Below, one piece after another: positions 48,591 through 57,547 of a stretch of DNA of 64,000 nt. A program made the position numbers and the translations under genes. How positions within the stretch are numbered: the stretch's first letter is position 1; each line of letters begins with the position of its first letter. This stretch comes from Candidozyma auris. Lineage: Eukaryota; Ascomycota; Pichiomycetes; Serinales; Metschnikowiaceae. The stretch is from contig NC_072814.1 of the NCBI RefSeq assembly GCF_003013715.1, forward strand, positions 992,001-1,056,000. Direction: 5' to 3'. The notes beneath the pieces are model-generated. The model had not been told where the DNA came from. It worked only from the letters and a program-made list of their open reading frames with translations, and ran no database searches.

Positions 48591-49995
48591 GAATGAAGGG
48601 TGTAGTAGTGAGAATTTGATGGTGGAGTAAGTGAGGTGATACATGTATGGGGGGTGCGAACTACCAAAGGTGAAGGGAAGAGCAAGATGGGCAGAGAAAG
48701 GAGCAATGAAAGCGGTCGAGAAAGGATTTATGGGTTACCTTGAAACTGTGATGTGATGCTTAGAGAATTCAAGCTTAGGAATTCCTCTTCAGCTTAGAGA
48801 AGTGTTATGAAATGAGAGTAGCGGCCCAGGTTATGGCTGCGAAAAGATGGGAGTGAGAAGAAGGGTGAAACTCGCAGTCTTAGAGAAGTAATATCCTCCA
48901 CTTTGTGACGAGATAGTAATTGCAATAAGCCTGGCTACCTAAGCGGGCACCTGACATGCAAATGTGTTTCTCTTCTTCACCAATGCCATGAAGTCGTAAT
49001 TGAAGTTGAAAACAAACTGTCTCAGAAGAAAGCTCTGTAGCTTAATAATTGGTCGACCTGAAGCCAGTGGCGTAGGATTGAACCTCTCCTGAAGCTTGTC
49101 AACAGTTGTTGGAGGTTGCTTCCAATTCAGCAACAATTGGGATTACCTGGGGTAACCGAAAGCCAGCACAATTTCTGAGTTTCAACCAACCAGATCTGTC
49201 ACATATCAGAAGAGCCACTCGATACAATTTTCAAGCCAGCCGCTTCTTTCCTTTTATAATACTACCCACCAACTGAATCTTTTCCTTAAAACCCCCACTC
49301 TTGCAAATTCCACCGTTTCACAGTGGCTGCTACAACCTCCGACCTGCACACAAATAAGCTACCACACCGGCCCTGGTGCTAGTCCTTCCCGATGTGCTGT
49401 CATCCGTTTTCCTTCCTGGTTTCCGCATTTTTGGCCACCGTGCGCTTTCGTCACCCAGCGCCCACCTCGCCTTCACGGGGTGCACCCCATCCTACCCAGC
49501 GCGCACAGCTCCCTTTGGCTCCCACCACGCTGGCTCCTGCTTCTTCTTCGCATCAATAGAAGCAAGGCACAAGCTGGACCCTGGAGAGAAGCTAATAGGG
49601 GCACAAGAAAAAGAGCATTCGATCATACTGGAAAAAATTCAAAAGTGGGTATAGCCCTGTATTTATACTTTTTTTTTTTCCATCTCTATTAGCCTTTCCT
49701 TCCTTTAGTCATGTGAGCGCTGGTCGTTTAGTTGGTTGGTTGTATCTGTGGGTGAGTTGGTGAGAATTCCTTTAGTCGAGATTCACGAAATCGAAAAAAA
49801 AATCATGTAGACACACCGCTCCCATTTTTTTCTCACCTCAATTTCTCAACCATTTACAGTCCTTCGTCCATTCTCCCGCTTATCTCCAGATAGGCTTCAA
49901 CCAAATTACACCGTTAGCCCTTTTTCTTCATTTCATTAATACGCCGCTCATCAAGCCCAATTAATCTCTAATTCTGTGCCCCATCCACGCGAGCC
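48591..49995. other. Long divergent intergenic region COX16 / TUP1
   Basis: 1.4 kb with the TGGCTGCGAAA motif at 48834-48844. A 65-codon frame without ATG on the minus strand (48939-49136) was not accepted as a gene. The 700 bp before TUP1 are pyrimidine-rich with T tracts, resembling a long 5' leader or promoter. Confidence 0.6.
48834..48844 (+). promoter_or_regulatory. TGGCTGCGAAA motif upstream of COX16
   Basis: Exact copy of the recurrent word, 244 bp upstream of COX16. Confidence 0.55.
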
Positions 49996-51804
49996 ATGTC
50001 GGTGTATGCCAATTCACAGCTGCAGCAATCACAGAGCCAGCTGCAACTGCAGAAAAGAGAACACCAACGAAGACTCAACGAGTTGTTGGACTCCATCAAG
50101 CAAGAATTCGACTTTGCCTACCATGAGGCATCAAACTACTCCAAAGTGAAGGAGGATTACGACTTGAAGTGCAACCAGCAGACTGCAGAAATGCAGCAGA
50201 TCCGCCAGACAGTGTATGAGTTGGAAATGGCCCATAGAAAGATTAAGGAGGCCTACGAGGAGGAGATCTTGAGATTGAAGACAGAGTTGGAAAACAGAGA
50301 CAGACAGGCCCATCTGGGCAAGCCCAACGGCGCCCCCACGCCTCAGTACCCTTACTCGTACCAACAACAACAACATCAGCAGCAGCCTCAGCAGCCTCCT
50401 CAGCCCCAGCAGCAGCCTCCACCACCAGTTTCCCATCAGCAGCAGCAACAGCAGCAGCAGCAGCAGCCAGCTCTGCAACCGGGGTCTATTAAACCTCCTA
50501 AGGCCGAGGCCAAAAAGCTGCCTAACGTGTCCAGATCCGAGTCAACCGTGAAGGACCCATCGAAAGCTCTGGAATTCTCCTCGAGTTTGACCGTGGTGGA
50601 TAAATCCCAGTACATTGTCAACCCTCAGGAAAAGAATTTGCACGTTAAAGAGATTCCTCCTTTCCTTGCTGATTTGGACGTTGCAAAGGCCAACCCAGAC
50701 TTTAAGAAACAGACCCCAGACTTCTACGTGCTTTACAACCCTGCGTTCAAGCGTGACTTGGACGTGGACTTGGTCCAATCTTTGGACCATTCCTCCGTGG
50801 TTTGCTGCGTCAAGTTCTCCAAAAATGGCGAGTTTATCGCAACCGGTTGTAACAAGACCACCCAAGTGTTCGACGTCAAGACTGGTGCTTTGATCGCCAA
50901 GTTGATCGATGACAACAGCTCCAACAGCACCTCTGTCGAAGGTGAGGGTGAAGGGGACAAGGATGCTGGTGCCAATTCGGCGGCTTCGAACGCTAATGGC
51001 GACTTGTACATTAGATCGGTCTGCTTCTCGCCCGACGGCAAGCTTTTGGCTACCGGTGCTGAGGACAAGTTGATCAGAATCTGGGACTTGTCAACAAAGA
51101 GAATCATCAAGATCTTGAGAGGCCATGAGCAGGACATCTACTCGTTGGACTTCTTCCCTGACGGTGACCGTTTGGTGTCTGGCTCCGGTGATCGCACCGT
51201 GAGGATTTGGGACTTGAGATCCTCTACATGCTCCTTGACGTTGTCCATTGAGGACGGCGTCACTACTGTTGCTGTCTCGCCAAACGGCAAGTTGATCGCT
51301 GCCGGTTCCTTGGACAAGACCGTGAGGGTGTGGGACTCTTCCACTGGTTTCCTTGTTGAAAGATTGGACTCCGGTAACGAGAGCGGCAATGGCCACCAGG
51401 ACTCTGTTTACTCCGTCGCCTTCTCGACCAACGGTAATCAGATTGCATCTGGCTCCTTGGATAGAACAGTCAAGTTGTGGAATCTTGAAGGCAAGACTGA
51501 AGGCGCAGTCAGCGGCCAGTCTATTGCCAAGAAGTCTAGTTGCGAGGTCACCTACATTGGCCACAAGGACTTTGTGTTGAGTGTCTGCTCAACCCCAGAC
51601 AGTGAGTACATTTTGTCCGGATCCAAGGATCGTGGAGTCATTTTCTGGGACCAGTTCTCTGGTAACCCATTGTTGATGTTGCAAGGTCACCGCAACTCTG
51701 TCATATCTGTCGCCGTCTCATTTAACTCTCTGGGTACTGAGGGTGTATTCGCCACTGGAAGTGGTGACTGCAAAGCCAGATTGTGGAGATGGAAGAAGCA
51801 GTAA
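49996..51804 (+). CDS. TUP1: General transcriptional corepressor Tup1
   Basis: A 602-residue corepressor. The N-terminal tetramerisation helix that binds Ssn6 spans ~20-95 ([20 protein letters not shown], then [20 protein letters not shown]). Pro/Gln-rich sequence fills ~105-160, with a run of 10 Gln at 148-157. Seven WD40 repeats form the propeller from ~255 to the end, with units such as [14 protein letters not shown] and [14 protein letters not shown]. Tup1-Ssn6 represses glucose-, hypoxia- and, in Candida, filamentation-related genes; it is the partner through which Mig1 acts, so the maltase gene in this window is a plausible target. Strong codon bias in the propeller. Confidence 0.96.
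   Translation: MSVYANSQLQQSQSQLQLQKREHQRRLNELLDSIKQEFDFAYHEASNYSKVKEDYDLKCNQQTAEMQQIRQTVYELEMAHRKIKEAYEEEILRLKTELENRDRQAHLGKPNGAPTPQYPYSYQQQQHQQQPQQPPQPQQQPPPPVSHQQQQQQQQQQPALQPGSIKPPKAEAKKLPNVSRSESTVKDPSKALEFSSSLTVVDKSQYIVNPQEKNLHVKEIPPFLADLDVAKANPDFKKQTPDFYVLYNPAFKRDLDVDLVQSLDHSSVVCCVKFSKNGEFIATGCNKTTQVFDVKTGALIAKLIDDNSSNSTSVEGEGEGDKDAGANSAASNANGDLYIRSVCFSPDGKLLATGAEDKLIRIWDLSTKRIIKILRGHEQDIYSLDFFPDGDRLVSGSGDRTVRIWDLRSSTCSLTLSIEDGVTTVAVSPNGKLIAAGSLDKTVRVWDSSTGFLVERLDSGNESGNGHQDSVYSVAFSTNGNQIASGSLDRTVKLWNLEGKTEGAVSGQSIAKKSSCEVTYIGHKDFVLSVCSTPDSEYILSGSKDRGVIFWDQFSGNPLLMLQGHRNSVISVAVSFNSLGTEGVFATGSGDCKARLWRWKKQ
50437..50466 (+). repeat. CAG/CAA run encoding 10 Gln in TUP1
   Basis: Ten in-frame Gln codons, nine of them CAG; likely length-variable among strains. 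Confidence 0.9.
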
Positions 51805-51996
51805 GCTTTTCTCGAATAATAAGAAAGTAAAGCTTAAAATCACTACTCATTATCTATCAGTTTTCATGAGCATGGGGTCGAAATTTCTCAACACCTTTCC
51901 TTTTTTTTTTTTAAGCAATCTCTGTATAACTATTTGTATGTCGAAATCAACATCGAATCACCAAACTCACCTTGATCTCTGCGCGTACTATTTCAG

Positions 51997-52003
51997 TATA
52001 CGA
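51997..52003 (-). promoter_or_regulatory. Sterol response element TCGTATA upstream of MVD1
   Basis: TATACGA on the plus strand (TCGTATA on the minus) 47 bp before the MVD1 ATG matches the Upc2/Ecm22 core. It suits a mevalonate-pathway gene but is close to the start and could lie in the leader. Confidence 0.4.
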
Positions 52004-52049
52004 GGCTCGCGAACTTCAACAAAAATCAGCCCTTCACCAACTCTCACCA

Positions 52050-53253
52050 ATGCTGATTTTCACCGCCTCGGCCACTGCCCCCGTGAACATTGCTGTATGT
52101 AACTAAGATGTCTTAAGCTTTCCGTATAACTAACCAGCAGACCCTCAAGTATTGGGGAAAAAGAGACAAAACCCTCAATCTTCCTACTAACTCCTCCATC
52201 TCAGTGACTTTGGACCAAAATGACTTGAGAACATTGACTTCAGCTGCAACATCGCCGGACTTCAAAAGCGACAACTTGTGGTTGAATGGCAAAGAAGAAG
52301 GAATAAAGGGCGAAAGAACCATTGCATGCTTGAGAGACTTGAAGAAGTTGAGGAAGGAGTTGGAGGACCAAAACCCATCCTTACCTAAATTGTCCGAATG
52401 GGGCCTTCACATCGTCTCGGAAAACAACTTCCCAACTGCTGCTGGATTGGCATCTTCTGCTGCTGGCTTTGCTGCTTTGGTGAGCGCCATTGCCAAATTG
52501 TACGAGCTCCCGCAGCTGATGTCTGAAATTTCCAAGATCGCAAGAAAGGGTTCTGGATCTGCTTGCAGATCATTGTTCGGTGGATATGTTGCATGGGAGA
52601 TGGGCGATAAAGAGGATGGCCTGGACTCAAAGGCAGTGGAGGTGGCCCCTGTCGACCATTGGCCTCTGATGAAGGCTGCCATCTTGGTGGTGTCTGACGA
52701 CAAGAAGGACACCCCGCTGACCACAGGTATGCAGAGCACCGTTGCCACATCAGACTTGTTCCAATACCGTATCAAGGAGGTTGTTCCAAAAAGATTCGAG
52801 GATATGAAGAAAGCTATCCAAGACCGTGACTTTGAGGTGTTTGGTGATTTGACCATGAAGGATTCCAACTCTTTTCATGCGGTGTGCTTGGACTCCGTGC
52901 CTCCGATCTTCTACTTGAATGATACTTCCAAGAAAATCATCAAGTTGATTCACAAGTTAAATGAACAAGAAGGTAAGATCGTTGCTGCATACACTTTCGA
53001 TGCTGGTCCAAATGCTGTGGTATATTACGAGGAACAAAACGAGAACAAGGTCCTTGGATTGATCCACAAGTACTTCAGCAAAGTCCCTGGTTGGGAGAAG
53101 GTCACCGAGAAGAAGAGCCAATTCATCGACTCTGACATCGAATTTGACACCGACGCTTACAAGGGTGTCAGTAGGATCATCTTGACGGGAATTGGCCCAG
53201 GCCCTCAGTCAACCGACCAGAGCTTGGTCAACGACAAGGGATTGCCAAAGTAA
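52050..53253 (+). CDS. MVD1: Mevalonate diphosphate decarboxylase (spliced)
   Basis: Exons 52050-52094 and 52141-53253 encode 385 residues (396 in Saccharomyces). Mvd1 makes isopentenyl diphosphate from mevalonate diphosphate with ATP, for sterols and dolichol. Exon 1 (15 codons) aligns residue for residue with yeast MTVYTASVTAPVNIA, its second codon being CTG (Ser) opposite Thr. The GHMP-kinase-type motifs follow: NFPTAAGLASSAAGFAAL and GSGSACRSLFGG. R158 and D302, the catalytic pair, fall at the same numbers as in the yeast enzyme, confirming the splice choice. CTG at codons 141 and 208 aligns with Ser in the yeast protein. Confidence 0.96.
52095..52140 (+). other. Intron in MVD1, 46 nt, tandem acceptor
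   Basis: Donor GTATGT after codon 15; 3' end TAACTAACCAGCAG. Using the second CAG (46 nt) gives A-T-L-K as in yeast; the first CAG (43 nt) would insert one Gln. Unspliced reading hits TAA after four codons. Confidence 0.9.
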
Positions 53254-53411
53254 ATAGAAAGGTTTAATTTCACCTCATAATTCAATATACTCATACGCAT
53301 CGATGTGATGTCGTTTTGATGCATATCATCGTTATCGCAATTTGTATCGCGCGATCAAGCATAAGTTGAAATTTTCACTACTGGCTCTTGATTCTGAACC
53401 CCACGTCTTCA

Positions 53412-54269
53412 ATGCTTGTTGCAAACCCTTCACGTTCTTTAAGATTGCTAAGCCCGTGGAGGTTAGGCATATCATCAAAGCTATGCAGCCGCCAACGGTT
53501 CCTTGCGCCGGTCCCGAGATTACACCACGACTTCAGTACCTCCTTTGTACATCTTCGAAAGAAGATAGAAGAGCTAAAAGAAAAACCTTCCGTTGCATCC
53601 GGGAAACCTGAGACACCTCTGCTTAATACAAAGACTTCATTGCATATCCCGCCGGATATCTCGTCACAGATATACACGATACCTAACATACTTACTATGA
53701 CCAGAATAGCAACAACCCCATTTATAGGCTGCTTCTTAGCCACGGGCCAATCGACACCTGCAATCTCGTTATTTGTGTACTCTTGCGTCACGGACTTCGT
53801 GGACGGGTTCATTGCAAGGAGGTACAATCTCAAATCTGTGCTAGGCTCTATTTTAGACCCCGCAGCAGACAAATTCTTGATGACAGTTTGCACTGTGGCA
53901 CTCTCCGTGCAACACATTATGCCCTGGTATGCAGCAACGCTCATACTAGGTCGTGATGTGTTGCTCAGTTTTGTTGGAATCTATGTCAGGTGGAAGTCAC
54001 TACCCCCTCCGAAGACCTTCAAAAGGCTTGCAGACTTGTCAATCCCCACACATACAGTGCATCCCAATCTTCTAGGCAAAGTCAACACAGCATTGCAAAT
54101 GTTCTATATTGGGGGTTTGGTACTTCTTCCTTGGATCGATGAGGTAACTCAAATGCATGAAACCACATCCCTTGCATTTGAATACTTTGGGTACCTTGTT
54201 TCTGTCACAACTTTCTGCAGTGGTGTGAGCTATCTCGTTGGCCGCAACGCTGCAAAGCTCTTGAGATGA
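53412..54269 (+). CDS. CRD1: Cardiolipin synthase
   Basis: A 285-residue inner-membrane enzyme (283 in Saccharomyces) joining phosphatidylglycerol and CDP-diacylglycerol to cardiolipin. Residues 1-~45 are Arg/Ser/Leu-rich without acids, a mitochondrial presequence. The CDP-alcohol phosphotransferase motif is complete: D128-x2-D131-G132-x2-A135-R136-x8-G145-x3-D149-x3-D153. Hydrophobic segments flank it (~100-125, 158-185, 230-285). The ATG at 53412 is the first in frame; the open frame extends eight codons further through a TTG. Cardiolipin supports MICOS and respiratory complexes encoded nearby, but no regulatory link is visible. Confidence 0.93.
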   Translation: MLVANPSRSLRLLSPWRLGISSKLCSRQRFLAPVPRLHHDFSTSFVHLRKKIEELKEKPSVASGKPETPLLNTKTSLHIPPDISSQIYTIPNILTMTRIATTPFIGCFLATGQSTPAISLFVYSCVTDFVDGFIARRYNLKSVLGSILDPAADKFLMTVCTVALSVQHIMPWYAATLILGRDVLLSFVGIYVRWKSLPPPKTFKRLADLSIPTHTVHPNLLGKVNTALQMFYIGGLVLLPWIDEVTQMHETTSLAFEYFGYLVSVTTFCSGVSYLVGRNAAKLLR

Positions 54270-54390
54270 TTGGAAGAGCAACATCAAACACTCAAAGCTC
54301 TTCTTTTGAAGACGAGACGAACATCTAGATCATCCTTCGCTAGACTGTATCATAATGCATGGTCCCAATGGGACTCCATAGTTAGAATTG

Positions 54391-55145
54391 TTACCAACTT
54401 AATGAATTGAAGATTTCTAGGACTTCATGATGGTCGAAGTATAAAATTGACGCTAAAATCGTGGACCTTGCACACTTGATTCTCTCTGAATCGTATGTTG
54501 TAACGTAGACATGCACCAACGTAAGCAACTGCTGAAGAATCTTCCCCTGACAAACACAAAAGCAATTTGCAAGTACTTGAGATTTGAAAAAAGGCCTGGA
54601 TAATTCAAATGGCGATGTGGATTCAATTAGCGAGCGTGCTACTTTGGCTTTCTCCTTAGGATGTGCCTCAGACGCCAATTCGATGAAAATAGCGAGCAAC
54701 TGGTCGGTAAAACGCGTGGTTTTATTTTTGCCAATAAGAAGATGGATGCTGTCCAACACAATTTGAATGAGCTCTTCTGTTGCCTCAGAAGGTTCGAATT
54801 CAAAGCCGTACGCTAGCACTAGACATTCCACAAGATCCGTGACCCAGCGAGACAACGTTTGAAAGTTGAATTTCATCTTTACCCGATCAATTATTTCTCG
54901 ACACTCTGTAGCGATGTCAACGGAAATGTTTGTTGCCTCGTGCTTGCACTGGCTCTTCAAGATGCAAATGATATTTCGTATATCCAGGCCATTCGCCTTT
55001 TCACAGCTGATATCTCTTTTCTTCTTGTTTATTTTCATGACATCCTTAGAATATTTGAAGCCAAACTTGACGGCTGTTTTCGTTTCCCGACACCTGCCAG
55101 TTGGTTTCTCTGGCAATAGTGACTTTCCAATTGTCGATACAGAAT
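54391..55145 (-). CDS. Uncharacterised protein, probably the last exon of a spliced gene
   Basis: No family was recognised. The exon encodes about 250 residues, starting (if spliced) DSVSTIGKSLLPEKP and ending HHEVLEIFNSLSW. It is mostly helical, with Cys-rich stretches and amphipathic segments such as FTDQLLAIFIELASEAHP. The first ATG inside it is at 55038 (MKINKKKRD), which would give a 215-residue protein without splicing. Upstream, ...TATCTAACCTCAG resembles the 3' splice sites of RPO21 and MVD1, and a GTAAGC donor at 55435 would join an open frame (VLEEDLTILPP) in phase, but that frame has no ATG. The 5' end is therefore unresolved. It lies head-to-tail after the dysferlin-domain gene and converges with CRD1. 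Confidence 0.5.
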
Positions 55146-55435
55146 CTGAGGTTAGATATGAGAATACACATGCACAATTAAAGGTAAAACCATACCATCT
55201 ATAGAGAGACAGCCATTGTAATACTTGAATCTGGCAACATAGATTGCCAACGACAAATCTTTTGTATTCATTGTAAATGATGTTCACAATAGATACGCGT
55301 ATCCACACAATCGCGTCAATAAGTTGAAATATAACGAACAATAGGAAATAAGACTTGTGTAAAAAATTAATTGAACAAAATAAAAAATCAGATGGAAAGC
55401 ATTTCGAACAGAAATTGATACAATTTGACGCTTAC
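55146..55435 (-). other. Candidate intron, 290 nt
   Basis: Minus-strand GTAAGC donor and CTAACCTCAG acceptor. Joining them keeps phase (G|AT makes GAT, Asp). Support is the CTAAC-near-AG pattern shared with the two secure introns; against it, no start codon is found in the upstream exon. Confidence 0.4.
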
Positions 55436-55607
55436 CTGGCGGAAGTATCGTTAAATCCTCTTCAAGTACTGCCAAAAGGGAGTTGCTCCTACCTTTCGCC
55501 TGTTATCTATAAAGATCCTATATCCTCCCGTGTCTACCATACTAAAGCAAATCACTCAGCGACATACCCACTGAGCGCTTCGTGGAGCCTGCTTCGACTC
55601 TCAATGC

Positions 55608-56303
55608 TCACGCAAACGTGGCCACCAGCTTAATAGGTACCCTTTGTTTTCCAGGGGTATCCAGCGATAACTCTGCCTGACGCTCCATACCGTCTAAAGG
55701 AATAACCAGCTGCAACTCCAGCAGCAACTCCTCAGGTCCTTCAGCAACCCCTTCACCACCTTCGCTTTCCTTCGCTAGCGCTCTCACCCTGAGGCGTACC
55801 CAGAGCCGTCTCCTCACGAAGTTCCCAAAATAATACTTCCCATGCCAATGGGAACGCTTCCGAAACACAATGCTCAGGTACATCCAGCCTTGCTCATCCA
55901 CATCGTTCAACATCAACACATACCACAGGTCCCAGCCCCATTTCCATCCCAAATCAGGCAACGGGTAGTTCTCAATGTGCTCATCAGAAAGCGTCACTCT
56001 CAGGCCGTCGATTCTCGTGTACTGAGGCGGATCAAGCACGGGGATCAAGGACTTTTTGTTGAAGCAAGGAATGCCGAAGAACTTCATTCCTCGCTGGTTC
56101 TCGACTATAAACTGGAAGGCGTACTCGTGCCCCTCCTCAGCTGGGATCTCGTACCCTCCTAGGGCCGAGTCGATACCCGAGGGATTGTATCCGTTGGCAC
56201 GAAGGAGGTCAGCGAGCTCTTCAATTTGGGGCATGAGTGCCTTTGGTGCTGTTGGGGAAGTCAAGTATTCTACACTGTGAGCAGAGTGTGGTACAGTGCT
56301 CAT
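55608..56303 (-). CDS. Dysferlin-domain protein, Spo73-like
   Basis: A 231-residue soluble protein with a DysF C-terminal motif at ~115-175: GWKWGWDLWYVLMLNDVDEQ, then GWMYLSIVF...HWHGKYYFGNFVRRRLWVRLRVRA, with the characteristic Trp and RRR-W. Yeast proteins with this domain are Spo73 (143 residues, prospore membrane extension) and the peroxins Pex23/30-32, which also carry membrane segments. No membrane segment is present here, so a Spo73-like role is more likely. The C-terminal ~50 residues are Glu/Leu-rich. The start at 56303 is the first ATG of the frame. Confidence 0.75.
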   Translation of the reverse strand: MSTVPHSAHSVEYLTSPTAPKALMPQIEELADLLRANGYNPSGIDSALGGYEIPAEEGHEYAFQFIVENQRGMKFFGIPCFNKKSLIPVLDPPQYTRIDGLRVTLSDEHIENYPLPDLGWKWGWDLWYVLMLNDVDEQGWMYLSIVFRKRSHWHGKYYFGNFVRRRLWVRLRVRALAKESEGGEGVAEGPEELLLELQLVIPLDGMERQAELSLDTPGKQRVPIKLVATFA

Positions 56304-57547
56304 GCGAGAGAGGCAGGTGTAGAGGTGAGCCGTGGACCTATCCTCCTCGAGCTACTCAAATCAAGACAATTGCAGCGATTTGGACAAAGCGTAAAAAGAC
56401 CACAATCAAAATTTTGGAGACGTGAATGGTCCGCTTGGTGGCCATCGAGCTTGAGTCTACTGTAAGTGAGTGAATAGTGTACCCAATGCTCGCGGCAGGC
56501 CAGTGAGTCGAAGAAAGTGATGAAGCTACCATAATTGAGGGGGACCCAGAAGAACATCTGATAACCCAAATAAAGAGGAGATCATATGAAGAAGCTGGAT
56601 TTAACTCATATGATTTATTCAAACTAATACCCTCCATAGCCACTACTTCGGAAGCCCTGCGGCAGACCCTTGCGCACGATGGCGGCAGAGACTGTGATGT
56701 CACACATCATTGGCCGTTTATTTTGCTGATAGTGAGCTTCCAGGTGAAACTCAATAGAGCCTTGGGATCAAAACTCTGTTCTTGGTCCCCGCCGGCTTTA
56801 AGTTGGCGTCCTAAGCTCCGAGGCGTAATGGTTGCTGTTCCAGGCAGGGCATGGACGGGGTCAGGCCTGCCTCAAAAACGGTTGCAAATTGTCTCACAGG
56901 AAGTGGCTAGGCAAGTTTGCAATTAATTGCAGAGAAGCTTTTGTGAAATCACGCCCTCGGGCTTTCTCTGGTACTTGGGCCGAGGTCATTTATCGGAGAA
57001 ATTCAAAATGCTTGTTTTCATCCCTAGCAATGGTGATCGCAGAATGTGTGCTTGCCGATGGTTTTCTCGTATTTGCATGGACCCACGGTTAACTCGGCGG
57101 CCCGCACACTTTGTGCCCTGCCTGCCGCGAAATGGCTGCTAAGTATTTGTTGCACAGTTAGCAATGGACAATTGACACCAATCTACTAGAAAACGAGAGA
57201 AGGAGAGGAGAAAAAAGGCGGAACCGCTTGACACATTTCATGGGCGCTTCCATACTTTGAGGGCTTTCTTTTTTCGTGTCCATCATTCCCTCGGGTTTTT
57301 CCTTCCTTTTTTTCCTTGCCTACGCCTGCCTCCCCATGCCTGCCCGCCTGTACCTAACTCACTGGTGCTAGACCTCACAGGGCCTCACTGACTAGTTTCT
57401 TGCGAACACACATCTTTAGTCAAAAGAGCCGTCCTAACCCTAAAACTCCCAAACTATTGGGGCACACGCAGACTCTGCCCACAGTCTGAGTCACTCATCT
57501 TTCTTTATATTCTTGTGCATTTTCTGTTTATCAAACTTGCTCTTGCA
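56304..57547. other. Long intergenic region upstream of the bZIP gene
   Basis: 1.24 kb with no supported gene. Noted: a TGCCGCGAAATGGCTGC block near 57123 (a diverged relative of the TGGCTGCGAAA word), a CAATTGAC at 57169, and C/T-rich sequence with repeated GCCTGCC near 57320-57350. Confidence 0.6.

Noticed and set aside
49078..49090. B-box-like GGTTCAATCC on the minus strand
   Set aside because: Flanking bases do not form a T-arm and no A-box or acceptor stem is present.
48939..49136. 65-codon minus-strand frame in the COX16-TUP1 spacer, with composition that looks partly coding
   Set aside because: It begins at a TTG, has no upstream ATG or splice acceptor I can support, and matched no family.
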